The position numbers and the translations under genes are program-made. Source: Artocarpus heterophyllus (taxonomy: Eukaryota > Streptophyta > Magnoliopsida > Rosales > Moraceae). Taken from it: 64,000 bases of DNA. The notes beneath the pieces were generated by a model. It saw only the letters and a list, made by a program, of their open reading frames with translations, had not been told where the DNA came from and searched no databases. The DNA lies in assembly GCA_025403435.1 (NCBI GenBank), contig CM046350.1:5057512-5121511 (forward strand). The letters are read 5' to 3'. Positions 24,201 to 33,559 of the stretch are shown piece by piece; within the stretch, counting starts at the first letter, position 1, and the number at the start of each line of letters is the position of its first letter.

Positions 24201-25078
24201 GATGAGCTGGAGAATAAGAATCTGTAAGATAACAACGAATTTACAAGAGTCAGAGACGACAGGACCTTTTCAAAGAATCATGGCAGCAGCAATAGTCGTA
24301 GCTGGGATTTACGGGAGAACAAGATAATTAAGAATAATAAAAGAATAAGCTAAAAATGTAACTTATTATCTAGAAATTACTTCCTAAAATAGAAAGTTTC
24401 AAGCATCTATGATCTTGGAGAAGAGTGATGACAAAGAATCACCCTCCACTGTAGTCGACCAACTCAAGCGATTTCATGTGAATAAGCTCCTTTTTTCTTT
24501 TATAGATTGTTAGGATTTTGAGTGAAGCAGTTGGGCAAGGAGAAAGGAAGAGACCTCAAAAAGGAAGAGGAGTTTAGCTGGAGAATAAGAATCTTGAAGA
24601 TGACAACAAATTTACAAGAGTTAAAGACGGAGCAGCCTTCTCAGAGAATAATGGCAGCATCGATTGCCACAGTTGAGATTTACTGGAGAACAAGGTAATT
24701 AAAAATAATAAAAGAAGGAACTAAAAAATGTAACTTTTTATCTCAAGACGTAACATTAATTACTTCCTGAAATTGAAAGTTTTTAGCATTCCTAGTCTTC
24801 GAGAAGAGTGATGACAAAGAATCATCCTCCAATGTAGTTGATCAACTCAAGTAAATTCATGTGTATCAGCTCCTTTTTGTCTTTTGCAGATTGTTAGAAT
24901 TTAGAGTGAAGTGGTTGGGTGAGGAGAAAGGGCTAAACCTTAAGAAGGAAGAGGAGTTGAGCAAAAGAACCAAAATCTCGAAGATGACAATGAATTTACA
25001 AGAGTTAGAGACGACACGACCTTCTTAAAGAATCATGGCTGCAGTGATAGCCACAGTTGGGATTTACGGGAGAACAAG
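18218..25078 (+). repeat. Tandem array of 18 units of about 382 bp with fossil exons
   Basis: Each unit is: an AT-rich linker of about 80 bp (AATAATAAAAGAATGAAC ... CTTCCTGAAATAG); a first coding-like block of about 85 bp (MIFEKSDDEESSSTIVDQL in the best frame); a 30-nt segment GTGAATAAGCTCC(T)nCTTTTACAG that looks like a donor, pyrimidine tract and acceptor; and a second block of about 190 bp. The second block's frames give LLELRVKRLGEEKGRDLKK, then, one base over, ENKNLEDDNEFTRVRDDATF and SDSRSWDLRENK. Blocks begin near 18311, 18698, 19081, 19466, 19845, 20225, 20612, 20999, 21385, 21766, 22142, 22521, 22907, 23290, 23672, 24054, 24409 and 24791. Spacing is almost constant (355-387 bp). Copies differ by scattered substitutions and small indels; none keeps a long frame. 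The source gene is not recognised; a charged, partly coiled-coil protein is likely. Confidence 0.9.
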
Positions 25079-25170
25079 AGTCTCGAAGTTGACAATGGAT
25101 CTATAGGAGCCGAAAGCCAATGCAACCTTATAAGAGAATCGTGATGACAAAAACAGCCATGGATCGAAGT
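25071..25170 (+). repeat. Divergent half-unit closing the tandem array
   Basis: Directly after the last full unit the frame continues from REN as ENKSLEVDNGSIGAESQCNL and then an ATCGTGATGAC segment. It aligns with the ENKNLEDDNEF half of the regular second block, but only moderately. It lacks the AT-rich linker, so it reads on from the exon without an intron. It probably shows the next protein repeat of the source gene. Confidence 0.6.
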
Positions 25171-26612
25171 TTGGCAATGACGATTCTAAATCATGCATCT
25201 ACAGTAACAAATGTTATTTTTACTCTTGTTCTAGATGATTGTCTTTTAATTGGCCAATGTAGCTATTGAAAGTTAAATTATTGGTTAAAATTAAAAAAAA
25301 AATCATTTCTATATTTTTTTATATGCACCATATTGCCCACCTTAATAAATCCTATTTTGCACTTTTCGAGTATTGATCTTAGGACCTAAAGCCCTTGACC
25401 TCCTCTCATTGCTAGGCTAATCCCAGCGGGTTAACAATTCATTTATGTTATCTCTTTTTACGCGTAACACTTATGATGTATCTTGGTACCAATATTGTAA
25501 CTAATGGAAACACAAAATTCTCTTTTTATTTTTTTATCAATCAAAATATTTTATAGCGACATTGCCTCTTTTTACAACTTACATTTATTATTACCTAGTA
25601 TTGCAATTACCGAAACTCAACAATCTTCTTTCATTTGTGTCATTTTTTGTTATCTTTTAAGTGAAAAAGTGTTTATTTAAAAAATCAATGGAATCATAAC
25701 CAAATTTGAAATGTTCTAAAATCAAATTTAAAGAAAGTTATTCTCAAAAAAAAAATAAATAAAGGAAGTTACAAAATTAGTGTGTGTAGTTTATATTTTT
25801 TGGGCATGTGTTTCACATTTTGACATGCAATAATTACCTTGTTGTTTGTTGTTTAAAGACAGAGTCAAGTGGCATTTTAAAGGCATGTTTCATTATTTAA
25901 TTCATTTAAAGTTATCGTTATTTTGTAGTCATATTCTAAATCTCTAGTCATGTTGCAACCGCTACTAACACACCACGTGTCTTATATTTCACTCATGTTG
26001 TTGATGTAAAAAGCATGCCATATAAGTATCATTTCTAATAGATACCGAATTAGAGACTAAACCTACAAATAACGTATTATTCGTTTGCTATAAAAAATGA
26101 AATCTTACAAATTTCAAAAGTGCAACTTACAAATATCAAAAAAAAAAAAAAATTCCTCCTTAATTGTTTGTTCCTTTTATAAAGCAACATAAAACATAAA
26201 AATTTAAAAATCAACGGTGTCGGAAGCCCTTTCTTTTTTCTTTTGTTTTTTATTTCTTTATTATAGTTGTTTTTTAGAGGCGTGTCTGTATGCTATAAAA
26301 AATAACTGAAGACACCATCCGTATTAGGCACCTTCATTAATAAAAGATAAATTTTAATGTAGGTCTCATGTTGTAGGATCCGCCCTATATTAAAATATCA
26401 GCGTATAGTGTTTTAACTAGTGTCCTAATATGATTGTTGGTGTAACATCTACGCTTTCTCAAATCAAATAATAATTATTAATTAAAGGTCAAGTATTCGA
26501 TTTCAGGCCCAAAAAAAGTCAGATATTGATTAGAAGTTAAAGAAATTACAATTAGTATTTTTCATAAATTTATGGAAGCCAATAACATATTTTTAGAAAT
26601 TAAAAAAATAAG
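25171..26612. other. Intergenic, no gene seen
   Basis: AT-rich sequence with no recognisable open frame, RNA gene or terminal repeats. A somewhat GC-richer piece at 25370-25435 shows no family I can name. Confidence 0.4.
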
Positions 26613-27131
26613 GGTTTTTGACACATTTACCCCCTAAAATTTAGGTTTTTCTATAATGTGATCCTTAAACTTTTTTTGTGATAATTAAGTCCCTAAACTT
26701 TACTGTGTGTGGCAATTGAATCCCTAAACTTAGCTAAGTGTAGCAATAAAGTCCCTAATCACTAACGTTTCTCAAAATTAAGATGAAAACCGATCACTTG
26801 AAGTGTACATAACCCATTTAGAGGGACGTAATTTCAAGCATTATAATGATTAAAATATATACAGAAACCAACAAAATTGTTAGAAATACCATTAACAATG
26901 ATATAATTTCTTAATAATTTCATTCTTATTTGCATTAAATGAAGTGTATAGGTATTTTAAATAGGTCACATACATCTCACATGATTGTTTCCGTCTTAAT
27001 TTTGAGAAACTTTGTGATTTGGACTTAAGTGCCACATTTGACAAGTTTAGGGACTCAATTGCCACAAAAAAAATTTAAAGATCACAGTGCAAAAAAACCT
27101 AAAGTTTAAGGGGCAAATATGCCAAAAACAC
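26613..27131. mobile_element. Mutator-like foldback MITE, about 519 bp
   Basis: The left end reads GGTTTTTGACACATTTACCC. The right end, reverse-complemented, reads GTGTTTTTGGCATATTTGCC, and similarity continues inward for roughly 190 bp on each arm (shared AAGTCCCTAAAC, TCTCAAAATTAAGA and similar blocks). It is flanked on both sides by an A-rich duplication ending ATAAG (26602-26612 and 27133-27143), 9-11 bp long, as expected for Mutator-type transposition. There is no coding region, so it is non-autonomous. Confidence 0.75.
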
Positions 27132-28773
27132 AAAAAAAATAAGGTTTGAAAATTTTTTCCCTCAAAATCCCTAATCTACCCATCCTTTCAACCACAACCC
27201 CCCCCCCCCCCCCCCCCCCTCCTCTCTTTCTTTTTATGCCATTGACGACCACTAGAGCTTTACGACAGAGACCCCTATTGACGATAGGTCAAGGTCAAAA
27301 AATAAGGGTCCTCTCGACCGCAAAGGAAGATCATCGTCAATGTCTGCACTGCTAGCACCTTTTGTCACATATATGCTCAAAGGAGATGCGACGGAGCTTT
27401 GTTGCTTGTGGAGGCACCAATGACGCGCAACATCGTTCAATGACTATAGCAATGTGATGACGATCCTATAGCCGAGACGATCGTGCAAGAAGAGAAAAGA
27501 GCCATCCTAGCCTCTAGATGAAGCTATCAATGTTGTTGAGGCTTCGTTATTTGGGGTAATCTAATAGTGTAATAAATATGATTTAATATCACTATCAAAG
27601 TGTGTATATATATGTGTGTGTGTGTGATTTAATAAAATTATGATATATGTTATCTTTTTCAAAATATTATGCTATCAATTTTTATTTGTGTTGTAAATGT
27701 GTTATTTTCTACCTCCCATAGAAGTTAATAGTAATTTTTATGCAAAGAAAACAATCAGTTACCTAGTATAGTTCTTTTATTCTTTTTGATAATTAGAGTC
27801 TATTTTTGGCTTAAAAAAGCAGTTGCTCAACGTAATACGACATGCTGTTCATCGTTTAATAATAAAGCGACTTCGCTTGTTTTGGATTTTGTTTGGACCT
27901 TCAATTGTAACTAACGTTTTAAGATTAAAAACTATAGCATGTGAGAATTTTATACTATAGCAACTTTTTATTTTTTCTTGTAACTTTTAAGAGTTTTACA
28001 TTGTTAATTGGAACTGATAGGTTGGAACTTCCCCTTAAGAAGTTTGTAGCAAATTCTAAAAATTTTGTTGTCGTTTACAAGGTCATGCCCTTTGTAGTTT
28101 AGAAATTGTATTGTCGTTTGAGGGGGAGGGATTATTGCCACTATGGTTCAGGTGCATAATCAAAACGTTACCTTTCATTTTAACGACACATTCATTTTTA
28201 AGAAGTGTGTAGCTTTCTTAAGAAAATGTTGTTTATAGGTACCATACATTTTCTCTGTCTTTATTACCGAAACAACGTCGTTCTTACTCAAAAATTCTAT
28301 TGTCGTTTGAATCGAAAATGACATATTGCAGTTTCATATTTACCACCGTTTAAGTGTATACTGTAAAGAGTGAACAACGTGACGTTTCCATTTTAGAAGT
28401 TTGCTGTCGTTTTGGGGAAAACAAAATGTCATCTGTAAGTCTGCTGTCCACGGCAGCCAGGTTGCCAGGCTGTCTTACATATGCACTGTCCCACTATTTT
28501 TGTTATCGTCTCCTATCGTTTGATTTTCGCAACGACATGTCGTTTTGGGTTTAAGATGGATAAACCTCGTGTCTGTTAAATCTCAGTTTACATTTTGGCT
28601 ATTAATTAATTTTCATCTCTTAGCACATCTTAGAAAAGGATAAAAGATTCATCTCTAGAAAAATAAAACCGATTAAGACATCATTTTATTAGGGTATTTG
28701 AGAAACTTGGTTTAAACCAATTGGTTCCAAACATAAAGGTTTTTACTCTTAACATATTTTTAATTTACACTGT
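27132..28773. other. Intergenic, with a 22-base poly-C run
   Basis: No gene is recognisable. 27198-27219 is an uninterrupted run of 22 C. A (TG)n tract lies near 27612-27626. From about 28170 to 28545 the words GTCGTTT and AACGAC recur (for example AACGACATGTCGTTTTGG near 28531), similar in flavour to the block at 6360-6960, but no terminal repeat structure could be drawn. Confidence 0.45.
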
Positions 28774-29419
28774 TGTTGATGCCTGATTTCGGCACAACAC
28801 CGCGTGCGGGGACGCAAGGTGGTCGGGTTCCCTGTTCTGCCCGGCTCGGCCTAGTCTGGTCAGATCTGCAAGAGGAGAGAAGGCCTCGGAGTATGGGGAC
28901 ATCGGTTTGGTGTCTGCCAAGGGCGCTCCGACGCTCAAGTCAGTGTTCTGACCGGGAAGAGCTAAGGAAAGGCAGAGTAGGCGAGGGAAGAATGCCCGTA
29001 CCTTTGTGGTAGAGTTGATGCTCCTATTTATAGAGTTTAGCTTGGATCCGGGTATGGACCGGTTTGGCCCGTAACCCAGGTGTCCAGCGACAGGTGTCAC
29101 GGTCTCCGAAGAAGGAGGATTGCCCAACGGAGGGTTGAGATGGTGCCACGTGGTGGTCTTTGGGTAAGTCAGACAGATCCTGGTCGGACAGGTCCCTGGT
29201 TGGACAGGTCCCGGTCAGACAGGTCTCTGGTCGGACAGGTCCCTGGTCGGGCAGATCCTGGTCGGACGGGTCCCTGGTCGGACAGGTCCCTGGTCGGGCA
29301 GATCCTGGTCGGACGGGTCCCTGGTCGGATTGGTCATTTCAGCCAACCTGTTCGGGTGCTCGGTTTTAAGAGGGTATGAACTTCAGATGATTTTCTCATC
29401 AAGAAGATTTCCCTCAACA
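28774..29419 (-). repeat. LTR (3' LTR in element orientation)
   Basis: A 646-bp LTR with TG...CA borders. The reverse strand has a TATA box near 29024-29034. The 29170-29335 part is a minisatellite of 16-18-bp units around GGTCGGACAGGTCCCT. Confidence 0.88.
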
Positions 29420-30073
29420 GTAGCCCCCCAAGACTTTGGTGATGGAGGTCATCAGCATCGAAGTCTTGATGTAGTTGGGAAATATTTTTTGTGAGCATAT
29501 CCTGCCGGGACTCTTCGTCCTAGACCTAGTCGGCCTTAGCCTGGACCTGGCCTCTCTGGTCAGCGTAACCTTCTTGGACCTGGTCGAACTCTTCGTCCTG
29601 GACCTAGTCGGCCGTAGCTCAGACCTGGCCTCTGTGGTCGGCGTAACCTTCTCGGACCTGGTCGGACTCTTCGTCCTGGACCTTGGGTCTCGGTCGTAGC
29701 CTGGTTGGACTCTTCGTCCTGGACCTGGTCGGCCGTAGCTCGGACCTAGCCTCTGTGGTTGGCGTAAACTAGAGATGCAACAATGGGCCGGGGCCCGTGG
29801 GCCAGCCAGAGCCCGTCCTGATATAGTGATAGGCCGGGCCGGCACGGCCCGACACTGTTCACGGCCCGGCACGGCCCATAAATACTTGTGGGTTGGGCCG
29901 GGCCTATATATGTTGGCCCATGGGCCGGCCCGGCACGGCCCATGGAAAATCATGGGCCGGGCTGGGCTGGGCCGGGCCGGGCCGTCTAGGCCCACAATGG
30001 GCCGGCCCACCGGCCCAAGTTGGGCTGGCCCATCTAGGCCCATACAGGGCCACAAGAGGCCCATTGTGGGCCA

Positions 30074-30111
<38 letters not shown>

Positions 30112-30193
30112 GATATATTTTTTCATGTTCATTCACGGGTGAACATGACTGAGTATGGCCTTCTCCAAATAAGTCATGTAAGGCTCATTGTAA

Positions 30194-31035
30194 GTCATGT
30201 ATTGTCACATCAAAAGACTATACATTTAATATATATATTGTTTAATTCATATAAGAATTAAATATTATATAATATATATACATGCCATATTCACCCGTGA
30301 ATGAATAATTGAATATGCCATGAGATTTTCCCAATGCAATCACATCACAATACGTCTGCCAAGTTCTTTTTCTTCTCTTTTCATTTCTTTTTATTTTTTT
30401 ATTTTTTCCTTGTAGGCATGCTTTGCTTTTGAGAAGTAAAGTTGAGAATCAGGTGCTGAATCTGTAGGTTATGTATTATCACATCAAATACTATACATTT
30501 AATATATATATTATTTAATACATGTAAGAATTAAATATTGTATAATATATATACATACCATATTGAACACATCACATTGCAATAGGCCTGACAAGCTCTT
30601 TTCTTTTCTTTGCATTTTTAAAATTTTTTTCTTGTAGGCATTGTTAGTATGTGTGGAGCTTAATTATTACCCTAACGTAGATTACCCCTACGCAGAGGTT
30701 GTACGCGGATCGACCTTCGCGGTAAGGTCGACGTGGGGGTTGGAAGGGGGGTGGTAAACCTCCCTCCCGGGGGTTGTAGGGGGCAGAGCCTCCTGGGCAA
30801 AAATTTTATATGCAAGTTTATTTTACATAAGGGCAGTTTAGGTTTTTTATATAAGGCATGCTTTGCTTTGGAGAAGCAAAGCTAAGAATCAGATATTAAG
30901 TCTATAGGTCATGTATTATCACATCAAAATACTATACATTTAATATATATATATATATATATATATTATTTAATACATATAAGAATTAAATATTATATAA
31001 TTTATGCATGTCATATTCACCCGTGAATGAACATG
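30194..31035 (+). repeat. Three direct repeats in the hAT 5' non-coding region
   Basis: Three related AT-rich units start near 30194, 30469 and 30907. They share a GTCATGTATTRTCACATC start, ACTATACATTTAATATATAT, and an AAGAATTAAATATTRTATAA core; units 1 and 3 end in CACCCGTGAATGAA. The GGCATGCTTTGCTTTKGAG segment precedes units 2 and 3. The second GGCAT is split by the 213-bp insertion at 30642-30854. Confidence 0.75.
30642..30854. mobile_element. 213-bp insertion in the hAT 5' region with a 5-bp target duplication
   Basis: GGCAT occurs at 30637-30641 and again at 30855-30859. Removing 30642-30854 plus one GGCAT restores exact alignment with the sister repeat unit (TTGTAGGCATGCTTTGCTTT at about 30412), so the borders are well supported. 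The insert starts TGTTAGTATG, is GC-richer in the middle (CGCGGATCGACCTTCGCGG, then GGGGGTTGTAGGGGGCAGAG) and ends TATATAA. The TG start and 5-bp duplication suggest an LTR, but the end is not CA, so its class is open. Confidence 0.65.
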
Positions 31036-31459
31036 GCATTAGATTCCCCTATACAATTATAAAGGGGCAGGCCTAACATAGAGGATCAGAAGGAAGGCCT
31101 GCAATGTGCAAAGCTGAGACGTTAAGTCTTCAGCGAATTGTCTAATCAAGTTACACTTGAAAGAAAAAAAATTAAAAAAAAAGATTTAAAAAATAAAAAA
31201 ATAAAAAAATAAACTTTTTTACCTATAAATAAATGTAGAACATTCACAGATATACTCATTCAACAAACTTCTAAGATCTTATGTATTGTCTTGTTTTTTA
31301 GATTACTTAGAGTTCTTCAGAAAGGAAAAAAAACTTGAAGGTATAATTTATTTCATTTATTGTTCATTAATTTTGTATTGTTATAAGTTAATTTTATTGT
31401 GTAATTATTTTATTTAATTTTTATGTTACGTTAATTTATTGTTATTTTTTATTGAAGCT

Positions 31460-33559
31460 ATGGCATCATCACCTAGAGGGAGAGCCAACATTTCACATTT
31501 GGTGATCAACGAAGAAGAACAATTTAATGATCCACTGGAAGAAATTGGAGTTGACTTGCTATCTCAAGTTGATGGCTCCTCTGAAGTCACTCGTAAGGGC
31601 AAAAGGAAAATTCAACGAACTTCACCAGTTTGGAATTACTTTGATCTCGTAACACGTACAAACGAGCATGGTGCAACAGAAGAGCGAGCAATTTGCAAAG
31701 TATGCAAACAAGACTACACAGGTAAATCCTCTTCTGGCACTGGTCACTTAGAGAGGCATCGCAAAAAATACGAAGCTAAGCATGGTGTAGGTGGTGTTGA
31801 TTGTCGTCAACAAACACTTCAATTTAGCCCCGATAGTAGTGTTACTAATTGGTCATATGACCAACAAAGAGCAAGAGAATGGCATGCTAGATATTTAGCT
31901 AGTGCTCAACAACCAATTAGTCTTGCTGATGATCCAGCCTTTGAGGAGTACATTCAAAATGCTTATAATCCACAATATAGGCGTGTTTCAAGAACTACCA
32001 CAAGAGCTGACACCATGAAAGTTTTTTATTCAATGAGAGAAAAGTTAGTAACTGAATTTAATTCATTCACTGCATCTGTTGCATGCACATCTGATTTGTG
32101 GGAAGGTCGTACCAAAACTAGTTATATATGTATAACTGCACATTATGTGGATAAAGATTGGTCTTTTCAAAAAAGATTAATTGCTTTTCGACCAATGCCT
32201 TATCCGCATGATGCCAAGGCCATTCATGATGTCATCATGGAAGTTTTTGATTTTTATGGCATTAAAGAAAAGGTTTTGAGCATCACATTTGATAATGCAT
32301 CTGCTAATACTGCTGCTATTAACCTTTTCAAAACAACATTGAGACCACAACATGGCGAAACACTTTTTCACCAAAGATGTGCTTGTCATATTATTAACTT
32401 GTGTGTTCAAGATGGCATGAAATTTTTTCAAGGTTATTTGGAAAATATTCGAACGGCCTTGGGTTACATAGCAAGTTCTGGCTCTCGAATTGAAGAGTTT
32501 GCTAAGCTTTGCAAAAGAGCAAGCATGAAACCCAGAAAACTTCCAACTGACATAGGACACCGGTGGAATTCAACATATTTGATGTTGAATGCATGCCTAC
32601 CATACAAAGAGGTCATAACCGCGTATTACAACTTGAAGAATCCAACTGAGCTGCTTCAAGAATTTGATTGGCAAATTGCTTCATGCTTTTACAATTTCTT
32701 AAAGGTTTTTTATGAAGCCACTCTCCAACTCTCAGGTGTGTACTATCCTACCTCTCCTCATGCATTACATAAGTTGTACGACATTGCTGCAACCTTCGAT
32801 ATGCATAGAGATTTTGACATGTTTAAGGAATCTGTTGAGTTCATGGAGCAAAAATTCAAAAAATATTGGGAGCGTGTTCCACCGTTGTATTGCATAGCTG
32901 CTATATTGGATCCGAGAGTTAAATTAGCTGGTGTTGAATATTTACTTAAGGGTATAGGGGAAAAATTAAGGGTGCATTCTGACATCATAACCATTCAAAA
33001 TGTGCAAGCAAAAGTTAACAACATATTTACTGCATATAATGAAAATTATGGAGGAGGCCAAACAATATCCCCTACACCTTTAGCAAATACTACTTCTGTT
33101 CCACATGGTTCTTCATGGGCAAGTATGATTAGCTACACAGGATTTGGTTTCGGTGCATCGTCTACATCTTCAACACGCAGTGAATTGAAAAATTATCTGG
33201 AAACAAATTTTGCAGCATTTATTTTCAATGAGCAAGGTGGTGGTCATGATTTCAATAAGTTTGATCTTTTGTCATTTTGGAGATCACAGTCAAGAACTTT
33301 TCCTGTGCTCTCTAAAATGGCTTGTGATATACTAACCATACCAGTATCCACAGTTGCAAGTGAACAAGTATTTAGTTGCAGTGGTAGAGTACTTGATGAA
33401 CGGCGTGCACGTATGAGTGACGATATTCTGGAAGCAGTAATGTGTGTCAAAGATTGGGAGGATGCTCGTAGAAGAAACCAAGAAGTTCAAGATGATTGGG
33501 TTGATGACTTTGAAAATTTGGACATTTCTGATACTCCCACTGGGAGTAATACGTTGTAA
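31460..33559 (+). CDS. hAT transposase, BED zinc finger (RICESLEEPER/DAYSLEEPER-like)
   Basis: Single-exon frame of 699 residues from the ATG at 31460 (MASSPRGRAN). An in-frame ATG 21 nt upstream is possible, but the chosen start has the better context. Domains in order: an acidic N-terminus; a BED zinc finger at about residues 55-110 (SPVWNYFDL, CKVCKQDY, GHLERHRKK); the RNase H-like catalytic core with SITFDNASANTAAI and the CACHIINL Cys/His motif; an insertion domain; and the C-terminal hAT dimerisation region with TIPVSTVASEQVFSCSGRVL and RRARMSDDILEAVMC near the end. No stop or frameshift occurs and the length is typical, so the enzyme could be functional. It would cut and paste DNA at the inverted repeats of its element in the nucleus. 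Domesticated relatives exist, but the intact terminal repeats and target duplication show this one is still a transposon gene. Confidence 0.94.
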   Translation: MASSPRGRANISHLVINEEEQFNDPLEEIGVDLLSQVDGSSEVTRKGKRKIQRTSPVWNYFDLVTRTNEHGATEERAICKVCKQDYTGKSSSGTGHLERHRKKYEAKHGVGGVDCRQQTLQFSPDSSVTNWSYDQQRAREWHARYLASAQQPISLADDPAFEEYIQNAYNPQYRRVSRTTTRADTMKVFYSMREKLVTEFNSFTASVACTSDLWEGRTKTSYICITAHYVDKDWSFQKRLIAFRPMPYPHDAKAIHDVIMEVFDFYGIKEKVLSITFDNASANTAAINLFKTTLRPQHGETLFHQRCACHIINLCVQDGMKFFQGYLENIRTALGYIASSGSRIEEFAKLCKRASMKPRKLPTDIGHRWNSTYLMLNACLPYKEVITAYYNLKNPTELLQEFDWQIASCFYNFLKVFYEATLQLSGVYYPTSPHALHKLYDIAATFDMHRDFDMFKESVEFMEQKFKKYWERVPPLYCIAAILDPRVKLAGVEYLLKGIGEKLRVHSDIITIQNVQAKVNNIFTAYNENYGGGQTISPTPLANTTSVPHGSSWASMISYTGFGFGASSTSSTRSELKNYLETNFAAFIFNEQGGGHDFNKFDLLSFWRSQSRTFPVLSKMACDILTIPVSTVASEQVFSCSGRVLDERRARMSDDILEAVMCVKDWEDARRRNQEVQDDWVDDFENLDISDTPTGSNTL

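Noticed and set aside
18218..25078. CRISPR-like or ordinary gene interpretation of the array
   Set aside because: Units are about 382 bp with no short repeat/spacer pattern, this is a plant, and no copy has a long enough frame to be a gene.
29414..30064. 216-codon minus-strand open frame rich in Gly/Pro/Arg
   Set aside because: It crosses the hAT left border into the retrotransposon repeats, so it is a chance frame in GC-rich repeats.
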